A stretch of 64,000 nucleotides of DNA from Nepenthes gracilis (taxonomy: Eukaryota; Streptophyta; Magnoliopsida; Caryophyllales; Nepenthaceae): the NCBI GenBank assembly GCA_033239525.1, contig BSYO01000036.1:9942126-10006125 (forward strand). Direction: 5' to 3'. Both the position numbers and the translations under genes were made by a program. Position 1 is the stretch's first letter. Each line of letters opens with the position of its first letter. This document shows, piece after piece, positions 26,001 to 34,996 of the stretch. The notes beneath the pieces were generated by a model that worked only from the letters and a program-made list of their open reading frames with translations, did no database searches and was not told the origin of the DNA.

Positions 26001-29000
26001 TTATAAGCGGTGGTGATATAATAACCAAAAAGTCTATTTCATGAAAATTTTAACTTTTAATAACTCTTAATTTCCTCTTATTAATTAGTTTACAATTATA
26101 TAACCTTGGCAAATCAACATTAGTACCAATAAAGGCTACTTTTTCATCGATATTTTAAAATGGGTTAGATGGGCCACCTTTTTTTCTTTTTCTTTTTTAT
26201 GATTTAACCACTAAAAAAAAACTCAAACACATGGCACAGGGAGGATTGAACCTTGGGATTCTTTTTTTTTTTTTTTTTAATTTATCAATAAGGAGACTCA
26301 CACACATGGCACACGGAACCTTGGTATCTCTTCTGGAAGAGCAGGCACTCTAACCCTTGAACTACCATTATTGGGCCATAACATTTGCTCGAGGGCCACA
26401 ATACACTTTGTAGATCAACTATTTGCAATTCATAACAACTCAACCTCGGATTAATAGAATTCCTATCAATGATGAAATAACAGAAACCAGATATCAATGG
26501 AAGACTGGAATACATCAAACTAAGGGAGCAATAAAAAGGCAGAGCATGATTGCAAGTTTTGAACAGTAAACGATATGAATAAAACTGAGTTACCAATCAA
26601 GAAAATTACAAAATTTTGCAATACCTCAATAACTGAAATGGTTTACATATAAAGAACATCAAATATTTACTTTTACATAGCAATACATATAAATATATGA
26701 TGAATACAAAAATCCACGCACTTAGCTGAGCCCTTATAGTTCAATAATGCAATCTACAAGGGCCTGCCAAAAGAAAACACATATTTGCAACTTCATTAAC
26801 TCCTATCCCAGCAAAATAAAAAAAGAAAATTCATGCATGATAAATATGGTGATTCCATATATAAAGCTTAGCAGATGATAGTGAACACTTCAGGAAGGTA
26901 ATGTTGCTCCATTTGACCTAAGAGCTTATAGGTTCAAACTCTTTGCAATGCAATAAACATCATGTACTAAACCGACCCTTTAAAGAGGTTTTCAATGGAC
27001 AAAAAGGGACCTCTCATAGTTTTACGCTTTACTGGTAAGCATTATTTTTTAAAGCCTGTTATCTCCCAATGAATGATAAAACTTTAATTGTACTAAGGTC
27101 AGGAATTAAGAAGAGTTGGCAATTTGAATAATCCAGTCTAACAGCAATTAGCCATACAACAACCAATAATCAAATCCAAAAAGCAGGATCACTACGAAAA
27201 ATGGTTGGCAAATATTTGTCAAAACAATGAAAAATTGTGTGGATCATTGATCAAAATGTCTATCAATGTTCAAATATCAAAGATACAGAGAAATAATTGC
27301 AATATGTCACTGTATCATAGACATATCAGGATATATCATCCAATTATTTACCAGAAGTTTAAAACCAAAATCATTTTTTCGCCTTCCATATTGTCTACAG
27401 TCAGGATTCAGGTTCTCCTCCTTGCTTCTTCAAAATTTTCTTCTTTCTTCAAATCTAATGAATTCAAAAACATTCCCAATGCTTAATCGAAAAACTCCAA
27501 ACACATTTCATATTTCAAAAGTTTAGATTTTGTCATAGATGTCATTGAGTCTGAGATTTTTCACTAAGAATGAAGGGTAAGATTTCCTCTTTAGATTCCC
27601 TTTTTTTGTTTTTCTTTTTCCTTTTTTTTTTTTGGCTTAATGTAGCTAGACCCTAGTGTTTCTAACACAAATCCATGATTCTAGGCCCAAAAACATGAGT
27701 TGATTCATGCTTTTCAAATCAAGATTGAAATATAACGAAACCCCAAAAACACTGGAATGATAAAGGCTTACAATCTACTCAAAATTTATAATCCAAACAC
27801 ATAGATTTCTATTGCACATGTTTTGTTGATTGCTAAACATATTTTTCAAAAAACAAAAAACAATATAACAAAGGAATAAGTTAATTTAAATTGTAGTTTT
27901 ATTAAGATTGTAATTTGATGAATTTGTTCTTAGAATCCTAAAAAGGGACATATTTTGTTGAATATTATATTATATTTTGATTAATAAAATAATTTATTTA
28001 TTGTAACAATCATTTTTAATAACAGTTTTTGTTAAGCATCTTAAAATTAGGCTTAAATCCGTTAAATAATATTGACTAAAACTCTTAAAATATAGGAACA
28101 TATATACAAAAAGTGTCAAATCTTAATATATAACATAGTTTTAATACAATCATAAAATTGTCTCCACAATACAGATATTGAAATGTATCCACCTATATGT
28201 CCTATACTAACAAAGTTGTGACCGATACCGATACTAATATTGATATCAATATGTATAGCCTAAAAACGATTTTTTATCCATGGTTTGGAATCCAAACTCC
28301 ATGAACGAAAGAATCCATCAAGATGCTCAAAGTGGATGCCAGCCCATGCTGTCAAGAAAGTGATATAAAACAAGTTTCCATCTGCCAGCTAAAAGGATAC
28401 ACAAACCCTCCCAGTTGGCAGGAAACTGAACTATCAAATACTTGCAGGTTGTCATCACCTTTAACTAGGTATGATCACCCAAAAATAATAATAATCACAG
28501 TTCTTTTCCTACCAAAATAATAATAATCTTAGCCACCTCAAACGTAAGTTGAACAGGAAAAAAAATAATACATGGGACATTTCTGGGTAAATTTTGTCCT
28601 CTGTCGAGAGATTAGAAGAAAGAAAGAAGATTCAAATTTCATTAAGGAATAGGGCTTTGCTATGTATCTTAGCCACCTTATATTCAATGTCTTTTCATCT
28701 ATTCATACTAATAGGCCCACTTAAAAAATATACTGATGGATAGATATCATGTCACAAAGGTGTTCCGAAGAGTGTCCATAGAGGGTATTCAAATCATTTC
28801 TCTTGATGAATATCAAACCAAACAAAGAAAATTCAAAACCAACCAAAAGATGACTTCCAGCAATTAGAGTTTCAAAAAAATCAAAATTCTTTCCGATCAT
28901 TCTGGGACAAATCTCAACTTCATCAATCCATATAATTGCAGAACAATTCTACATTTTCTTCACATGCCCTTAAGTATGAAACCACAAACCAAATTAAAAG

Positions 29001-29579
29001 ATGAGGAAAATTACTGCTCTTTTCAATTCCAAAAAATGTCACCAAGAAGAATACGTGGGTAAATTTATCCTCTCTCAAGAGATCAGAAGAGGAAAGAAGA
29101 TCCAAATATCATCAAGCAATATCAAATCAAACAACAATAGTTCAGAAACTACACAAAACATAACAAACTTCCAGCAACTAGATATTCAAAAAAAAAAAAA
29201 AATGCTTTCATATCATTCAGGAACAAATCCTATCTTCATCAATCCATATAATTGCAGGAAAAAAAAAAAAAAATACCTCTCACCATTTTTCTCATATGCC
29301 CATAAGTATGAAACCAAAAACCACATTAAAAAGATGGTGAAAGGGAATCGGAAAACATTACCTTAGATAGTAAGGGAACTCATCAAATGTCACCTTACCC
29401 TCTTTCCCATCCACAATCTGCCCCATCAACTCCTGTTCAATCTTCTCCTCTGTTAAACCATCAAACTCTGAATTCTTACAGAACCATTTATCCCCTTTCT
29501 GCCCAGACGCTAATCCAAGTCCAATCCCTACCCCGACCCCCACGCTTAAAGCAGACAGCAGCAAACTCTTCTGTTCCAT
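14086..29579 (-). CDS. AAA-type ATPase, plant MSP1/ATAD1-like family, 16 exons
   Basis: The whole gene can be read. Exons on the minus strand, 5' to 3': 29362-29579, 25392-25513, 25200-25288, 25066-25101, 24583-24670, 24402-24444, 24225-24304, 20786-20850, 19694-20190, 19262-19343, 19029-19160, 17349-17917, 15796-15931, 15646-15714, 15453-15561 (or from 15545) and 14086-14199. All introns are GT-AG and all phases agree except at exon 15. With the alternative acceptor the product is about 810 residues. It starts with MEQKSLLLSALSVGVGVG, a glycine-rich hydrophobic segment that probably anchors it in a membrane. It has a long N-terminal region, one AAA domain (about 500-720) and ends in QLTYFL. 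It matches the plant family of Arabidopsis At1g02890 and At4g02480. Animal and yeast relatives extract mislocalised tail-anchored proteins; the plant role is inferred. I chose the ATG at 29577-29579 because family members start with MEQK. Confidence 0.95.
15453..15561 (-). CDS. Exon 15 of the AAA-ATPase gene with a one-base A-tract expansion
   Basis: From the conserved acceptor (exon start 15561) the frame reads EKKNSEENSDKK and then hits TGA after 16 codons. A run of seven A (15525-15531) is one base too long. The frame that continues, KEQENDVAITLRPLTMEDME, is the conserved family C terminus. Two in-phase alternative acceptors inside the exon (starts at 15545 or 15533, each after ATTCAG) would skip the fault and keep the frame open into exon 16. 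The gene may therefore use a shifted acceptor. Other explanations are a C-terminally truncated product of about 758 residues, or a sequencing error in the homopolymer. Confidence 0.8.
16028..16325. repeat. CGATAT-rich dispersed repeat, copy in AAA intron 12
   Basis: A segment of about 300 bp built from TATCGGTATT and CGATATAT words. A conserved order is seen in all good copies: GATGAAAATATC-like start, ATTGGTTATGGCCATATC, AAAAATCGTAAACTGACAA, CGATATATCGCCAATACGAA, ACATATTGCGATATTG, CACGGTATCAAAAAATATCG, GCGCCAATATCGATA and ACCGATATTTATATC. The two ends are roughly complementary. It has no coding capacity. I do not recognise a named family; the structure suggests a non-autonomous, MITE-like element. 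Confidence 0.65.
16980..17276. repeat. CGATAT-rich dispersed repeat, second copy in AAA intron 12
   Basis: Same order of motifs as the copy at 16028-16325, same orientation and about the same length. Its right end lies only about 70 bp from the exon 12 splice donor. Confidence 0.65.
17349..17917 (-). CDS. Exon 12 of the AAA-ATPase gene, ATPase core
   Basis: This 569-bp exon carries most of the AAA module, about residues 485-673. Visible motifs are Walker A GPPGTGKT (about 552-559), the pore-loop segment SKWFGEDEKN (about 583-592), Walker B IIFVDEVDSM (about 607-616), sensor-1 LVLAATNRP and the arginine-finger stretch IIRRFERR at the end. The segment VTFSDIGALDEIKESLQELV just before Walker A is the linker typical of meiotic-clade AAA proteins. 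All catalytic residues are intact, so the ATPase should be active. It is flanked by an AG acceptor and a GT donor in matching phase. Confidence 0.95.
18440..18645 (+). mobile_element. tRNA-derived SINE, degenerate
   Basis: Plus-strand sequence GTGAGCTCAAGATCGCGGAT followed by TCAAATC is a B-box-like motif. It is followed by AACAGCCTCCC, GGGTAAGGACAAGACTGCAT, CCTTTCCGGAACC and GACACTGAGCCACCCGTTTT. This order matches the well-known plant SINE body (TS-type: a B box, AACAGCCTCT, GGTAAGGCTGCGTAC, CCCCGGACCC, TGCACTGGG, CCCTTTT). It lies in AAA intron 11. Ends and TSD are not defined. Confidence 0.6.
18755..18980. repeat. CGATAT-rich dispersed repeat, copy in AAA intron 11
   Basis: A shorter copy with ATCGGTATTGGCTACGACTG near its start and ATATATCGGCCGATATATAC near its end, an almost perfect palindrome. 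Confidence 0.6.
19350..19615. repeat. CGATAT-rich dispersed repeat, inverted copy in AAA introns 9 and 10
   Basis: This copy is in the opposite orientation to those at 16028 and 16980; it ends with CCAATACCGATATTCTTATC. It lies between exons 9 and 10 and reaches to within about 80 bp of exon 9. Confidence 0.6.
19694..20190 (-). CDS. Exon 9 of the AAA-ATPase gene, N-terminal AAA-like regulatory region
   Basis: This 497-bp exon encodes about 165 residues, including ILYIRDVSSLLLQS, LVLIIGSHG and FPYNIVIKPPEDESHLLSWK, which are conserved in the plant family. The region resembles a degenerate ATPase fold without a Walker A of its own. Phase 0 at the start and two bases at the end match the neighbouring exons. 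No internal stop is present. Confidence 0.9.
20285..20600. repeat. CGATAT-rich dispersed repeat, copy in AAA intron 8
   Basis: Shares GATGAAAATATTACTATTAG, AAAATCATAACCAAATAAGG and TATAGCAATATTATTATGGT with the other copies. A partial copy follows at about 20630-20730, so the intron holds a tandem pair. Confidence 0.6.
21470..21625. repeat. CGATAT-rich dispersed repeat, partial inverted copy in AAA intron 7
   Basis: A partial copy reading GAGCCCCCTGATACCGATAT and then CCGATATATCCAATACTAAT, opposite in orientation to the 16028 copy. It abuts the decayed LINE that starts near 21640. A further partial inverted copy lies at about 28160-28265 in intron 1. Confidence 0.5.
21640..24120 (-). mobile_element. 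Decayed RTE-type LINE in AAA intron 7
   Basis: Minus-strand fragments in the correct order match the polyprotein of plant RTE-like LINEs. Endonuclease start (IDTMIRRMINKV, near 24030) is followed by endonuclease middle (VANMPFKQREMHLITYKRS, near 23590). Next come a linker (WDTMNNRIRKDLVGESKGS and AWWWYKEVN, about 23040-23130), then KAYETYTSNLNINQEEKHVF near 22870. Last are reverse transcriptase (NKVLSGEKMLDQWRMSILVP, about 22440-22500) and the C-terminal part (EILEAKGFKISKTKTEDMEC, near 22120). Every fragment has stops or frameshifts, so the element is long dead. Its boundaries are approximate. Confidence 0.8.
24135..24154 (+). repeat. GT microsatellite
   Basis: Nearly perfect GT dinucleotide repeat (one interruption) in AAA intron 7, just outside the 5' end of the RTE-type LINE. 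Confidence 0.9.
26170..26380 (-). mobile_element. Two adjacent tRNA-derived SINE copies in AAA intron 1
   Basis: On the minus strand the right copy starts GGCCCAATAATGGTAGTTCA (from about 26378). It contains AGGGTTAGAGTGCC, an ACCAAGGTTCC box-B-like motif and GTGCCATGTGTGTGAG, and ends in an A-run of about 20 (26261-26280). Directly behind it the left copy repeats CCCAAGGTTCAATCCTCCC and GTGCCATGTGTTTGAG with its own A-rich tail. The tRNA-like head plus poly-A tail identifies a SINE. The second copy lacks its head. Confidence 0.65.
28587..29337. repeat. Duplicated segment inside AAA intron 1
   Basis: Two segments of about 280-420 bp align: about 28587-29003 and 29054-29337. Shared words include GGGTAAATTTTGTCCTCT/GGGTAAATTTATCCTCTC, ACTTCCAGCAATTAGA/ACTTCCAGCAACTAGA, CTTCATCAATCCATATAATT and AAGTATGAAACCA. 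The first copy carries an extra stretch of about 160 bp (28640-28800). Both lie within about 1 kb downstream of exon 1. Confidence 0.7.
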
Positions 29580-29756
29580 CACCACACTTCTTTACTATTT
29601 CACCCAAAAGAAAAAACAAACAAAACACACAATTCAATATCACCCAACGGTGAATCAACAGATTGATAAATTAATGAAACAAAGCAGGTATATTCAACTA
29701 CTCATCAATATGTACGTTTATGTAAAGGGAGAGTAAAGGGAAAGGAAGAAATTACA

Positions 29757-29915
29757 AAATGTGAGTGCGGTTTTGGGACTGAAAGAGGAAGAATCGGATA
29801 AAATAACAAATGGGTAAGCGCAAAAACTCCAAAATGTGAGCCCAAGTGGAATACTTGTGCCTGAACGAGGAAGAATTCGGATAAAACTATGAAATGAGTA
29901 TTTGCAGAAATTTAG
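29757..29915 (-). repeat. Tandem duplication of about 72 bp in the AAA 5' leader
   Basis: Two neighbouring units share CCAAAATGTGAG, CTGAA, GAGGAAGAAT and CGGATAAAA. They sit between the putative TATA box (30003-30011) and the start codon (29577-29579), probably in the 5' untranslated region. Confidence 0.6.
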
Positions 29916-30002
29916 GATAGAGAGCAAAGGGGCGGGCTTTGTGGAGAAATTGCGCTGTTGGTGGGTTTTCAACAGGTGTGACTTGCGTCTTTGTTATTCT
30001 CT

Positions 30003-30011
30003 CTATTTATA
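30003..30011 (-). promoter_or_regulatory. TATA box of the AAA-ATPase gene
   Basis: Minus-strand TATAAATAG, preceded upstream by a CT/GA-rich tract (30068-30087). Transcription would start near 29975, which gives a leader of about 400 nt before the ATG. The TATA consensus is strong. The assignment rests on position and strand only. Confidence 0.55.
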
Positions 30012-30067
30012 AACTTCATTCATTCAACCGTGGAAGGTAGCCTTCTTCTTGGCGTACAGCCAGAGAT

Positions 30068-30087
30068 ACCGAGAGAGAGAGAGAGAA
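30068..30087 (+). repeat. GA microsatellite in the AAA promoter
   Basis: A run of about nine GA dinucleotides (CT on the coding strand) located 55-75 bp upstream of the TATA box. GA/CT tracts are frequent in plant promoters. Confidence 0.8.
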
Positions 30088-30089
30088 AA

Positions 30090-33000
30090 AGAGAAATTTC
30101 ACTTCTGTTGGCTGGCATGTCACCGGCCCAAGGAACCTTTTCTTCTTCCTTCGCCTTTTTCAGTGTCTTTTATGTATTTTTCATTCTTTATTATTGCATG
30201 TCCTTTCTCATCGATCTGCTTTTCTCTGTTCGAATTGCTTTTTACGCCCGCTGTGCCGCGGCACTAAATCCAACGGGCTCCCCTTTTTCCTTATTTTCTT
30301 CTTTTTTTTTTCTTTTTACTTTTTTTCCTTTTTTTTTTTTGCTATTTTAATTTATTAACCTTTTTTTATATTTATCATTTATATATATTTTAATTATTTT
30401 TATAAAATATAAACTCAAATAAAAATTAAATATATAAATAAATTTATTTATAAATTAAATCAAATTTTTATTATTTATTAAATATTTATATTTATATTTT
30501 ATAAATTTATAATTATATATTGTTGAAATATTATTATATATGGAATATTATATTTTAAAAACTTATGAGATAATAGTTTTATAATAATATATTTTTAAAA
30601 TATTATTATATTAATAGGATTTATAAAATTATTTAAAAAATATTTTTGATATTTTCTTATTTTATAAAAAAATTTAAAAATATAAAATATAATACAAAAC
30701 AAAATTAAAAAACGGGGGCAAAAGGGAAAAAAAAAAAGGAGGGAAACCCCTGCCGGCTAGATTTAATTCAACGGGCGTATTTATTTATTTAGAATTTATT
30801 GTAGAAAATATATTTTTTGTATTTTACCTTTTTTAAATGGTGTTTTATATTTAAAATAAAAATAAATAATTTTATTCATTAATTTATTTTAAATAAATGG
30901 TGTTCTGTATTTATTTATTTATGTATTTTACCTTCTATAAATGATAAATTTTTTTATCTATACTAAATTTACCAAAATTATCAGTTCTATAATTTAATAA
31001 ATTATAATTAAAATATATAATTAGTCTAAATTTTAATATATATATATATATATCTATATAATAAAAATAATAATCAGTCCGACTTTGTTAAAAATATTAA
31101 ATTATATGCCTGATAAATATCTATATTTTTAAAAATTAATTAATATCATGTAATAATATAATATTCTAAACTTTATTGCCTATAATATATAAAAATTTTA
31201 ATAATCAATATGATGATAATTAAAAATATAATATGTTGGCTTTTGTTGACATTTTTTTATGACTTTTCTTTCCTTACTTCATAAGCTACCTTATTTCACT
31301 ATCTTGCACGTTTTGCATTTCTTTATTAATTAAATAAATAACATAAAATATTATATATATAATTTCAATACATTTAATAATAATTTAATTTAATTTTTTT
31401 GAAAAATAAATACTTAATAATTTATGAATATTATTAAATTATATTAATTTTGATGAATAATTACTCAAACATATAGAGGATTTTATTTTTATCAATAAAA
31501 AATAAAACCTACTTCTGTTATTTAAACCTTTAAATTAAAAAAAAAATTAGCGACTAAATTTTAAGTATTAAATAATTATATTTAAGTAGTTATTTTATTA
31601 AAAACTAATATTAAATTTAGTATTTAATATATATTAATGGTATAAATAAAAAATCATAATGATATTTTAAAAAAATATATTAATATATTTAATATATATA
31701 TTTTTTAATTTTTCCTAATTTACTCAGCTGGTTCACTTTCCACGCTGTACGAGTACAACCTTTTTGGCTTGACCTACTTTACAGAGAAGCAGTGGTTTGA
31801 TTCGTGGTTTGATGTATTTTTCATGTATTATTATTATTTTTAAATATATAATTATAATTTAATTATTTTAAAAAATAAAATTTTAATTATTTTAAAATAA
31901 TTAAATTATAATTATTTATTTAAAAATAAATAATTAAAATTAAAAAAATAAATGTCTCAACATTTTTAAAAAGATCTCTCGATTTGGCATGATCCCAAAA
32001 GATATAAAAAACTAAATATTAAAACAATAATTATCTTATTTATTTATAATTTAATATATATATATATACTTTATTTTTTTATTATTTAAATTTCATATAA
32101 GGTAATTAGTAGGTTAATAATACATTTATTATAAGGATCATTTAATGAAAATTAAACGGCAAAATTTTAAAAATAAAAAATAATTAAAAATAGCTATGTA
32201 TTTTTAAATATTAAATTTAATATTTAAAATATTAATATAAATAGAACTATTTAAAGGATGCTATTTGATATGTAATTTTCAACAATTAAATTTTTTAATT
32301 AATTTAAATAAAAAAAAAGTTTTACATTTTTTAAGTAAAAAGTAGGGTGTTCAATTTTCTTAAATGACCTTATCAATTAAGTGAGGAAAACTTAAAAAAA
32401 CAAAAATCTATCAAATGAAAAGTCAAAATAAGAGAATGCTACATAATTAATTTATTTTAATATTTCACATTCACATTTTGTGCACATCATTAAACTTTGA
32501 GGATGGTTATAGAATATGTTTAAGATATATTTGAAAGATTATTTGACATGTTGTGTCTTCAGATTCTTATTCTGATAAAAATAAGGATCCATCAGTAATA
32601 TCAAATAGTGCTCGTGCGAAGAAGAATGAGAGATAGTACGATGACTAATACATAAAAAATTTTTATGTAAAAACTTTCTTAAAATGAATATGTCCTGTTA
32701 TATAAATATATTAATAATAATTAATATATAAAATATCACTTCATTAGCAAAATTTAAAAAATAATTAAAGGATATTATAAAATAGACCTATCCCGTTATA
32801 TGTCACAGCATAACTCAATATAAATAATATTTGGTTGTATTAAGCACATTGTAACATTATAGATTATACAAGATTGAAGGATTAACGGTCTGTATATTGT
32901 GTTGGCTTATGACATTGTTGGGTCATACTCGACATGATCCATTATGTATATGTATATATATAACGCAATTGTTTGCTGGTAATTATTTTTTTACTTAACT

Positions 33001-33297
33001 TCATAGACAATAAATAAATAAAAAATATTATAATTTTATAATTACTCTCGGATCATAAGAATAATTTTGAACACATCAATTGATGGTAATTTAACTTGAC
33101 ATTGGATATACTTTATATATCCATTATATACAATGTTCTCATATGTGCCATGCTTCATATTCTTATTAATTTCCTTCACGCCACTCTTCCTTTCTTTTTC
33201 CCATGGCCTCTTTCATTCTAAAAATTTCTTTGATGGGTCATTATGGTTTGAAATATTTAGTGCTCGTGAGGATTTGTACAGCTGTTAATGGCGACTT
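30090..33297. other. AT-rich intergenic region
   Basis: No gene is supported. The T-rich plus frame at 29991-30350 is low complexity. Contents seen are AT microsatellites (near 31040 and 32052), a strongly self-complementary AT block at 31840-31975 related to the MITE-like repeats, and long poly-A/T runs. Confidence 0.55.
31840..31975. repeat. AT-rich palindromic (MITE-like) block
   Basis: ATAATTATAATTTAATTATT at the left and AATTAAATTATAATTATTTA at the right are complementary around a centre near 31890. The right flank carries ATTTTTAAAAAGATCTCTCG, similar to the ends of the block at 8331-8530. Confidence 0.4.
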
Positions 33298-33313
33298 ATA
33301 ATATTATAGTTGC
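33298..33313 (+). repeat. 16-bp target-site duplication, left copy
   Basis: ATAATATTATAGTTGC, repeated exactly at 37575-37590. The next plus-strand bases are a T-run, the complement of a poly-A tail. Confidence 0.95.
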
Positions 33314-34996
33314 TTTTTTTTGTAAGTAAGTATTTTGGATTAATGGGAGAAAAGTTTACAACATCTATGTTTTATCGCCAAGTATTTTGACTTGGGGACA
33401 AAACATAATCCGCTGGGACATACCCCGAGCAACGTGTACAAACGATAGTACATAAAGAGCCTCTAGGAGACCAACATTCTACATAATCCCTAGAAATAGA
33501 AGGAAAATTACATTACAAAATCGGGGGAAAGCACAACTCTCCATCCCCGAGCACCCAATATAGCATCTACTGTAGTGCTCCAATCAGCTGCCATGCGGAA
33601 AAACTCAGCAAACCAGGCCCAGCAATTCACACACCGCCATCGACGGGAGCAGCTACATCATCATCAACCAGCCAGAAGAAAATTCAACCAGGATTAACGC
33701 AGCAATTGCCTGACGCAAGCAACCACCTGCAGCTTATTTAACAGCACCACATATGCAGTACCCACACGCATACATCATCACCAAAAAAGCACGATCTGTA
33801 CTAAAGCTGGAAGCAACAGCAATCCGCAGCAGTAAAAATGACAGAATCCATACACCCCATAATTAAAATGAAGCAACAGCACCATCATCAGCTCCTTTCT
33901 AAGACAAACCACAGCAAAGCCGTCTGCCTTCACAACCCCAATAGCAACCAGCATTTGCAACTGCCATTAAGCCACTCCCAATGCCACATAGCAGCTAAAG
34001 CATCGGACTATACTTGAGCAGACGAGAATAGCACCACGGGGCTACACGGGATATCAAGCATGCAGTGGCTTCATCGGCCTTCCATATCTACAAAGCAGGC
34101 ATTAGCAAAGACAAAAAGAGCCCAAGAGCTCATCATTGCAATCCAAGGCGTACCAAACGGAATCCCACATCCCGGTCGATCTGCGACCAATTCAAGAGCA
34201 AAGGCCTCACCAACCATCGATCCCCGAATCGGGACCACACATCAAACCTCAAGCCAAGTTTCACCAAACCGCCATTTCGGAGCGGCGAATCAAGACACAG
34301 AATATACCGGGATCGGCGAGAACACCCTCGGGGCAGGCAGCCGGACACAACCAGTGCACCATACAATCCCGGCTGACCATCAAAGAAAAGGAATAAATGG
34401 GAGCAACTCAATACATCAAGACGGGGATATCTTGGCGAGGCACCCGGTAGCCACCAACACAAAGATAGCAAAGAATAAACATAGCAAGCTGCAACAAAGA
34501 AGCGGACGCCATATAAGATCAAGCCAACCAAGGGCCTCTTCAGCAGCATCATGCTTTCGTCTTCAATTAGTAGCAGAGGAGAAACCAGCAACCATGACAA
34601 GCAACACTGGGACCCAGCATCAGATCAGTGTGGACAGCAAGGAGTCGCCGCAGCAAAGTAGCAGCTTCCTTCATCAACAGCAGGTAGGATTCCATGTATA
34701 ACCATCAGAATCCACCGACACAAGACAGCAGCAAATTGAGTATCAATCACAACCACTTTATAGTGTCAAACACAAGTGGCAATACGGTGATAGCATAATA
34801 GAAGGGCTTTTCAGCAGCTTCAGAAACAAGCACAGCCCACAAAACACTCCACAGGACAGTTCCATTTGCAGCCACATCCCCTGCACACATAAGCCAAACA
34901 GCAGCATCCCACCATCAAGCACAACCCAAAAACTGTGTCATCGCACCTCTGCGGCAGTTTTTGAGAATGAGGTCGTCGCGCCTTCTTGGAGGCGAT

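Noticed and set aside
29991..30350. 119-codon Phe-rich plus frame
   Set aside because: Low-complexity T-rich sequence in the promoter region of the minus-strand AAA gene; no domain and no homology that I recognise.
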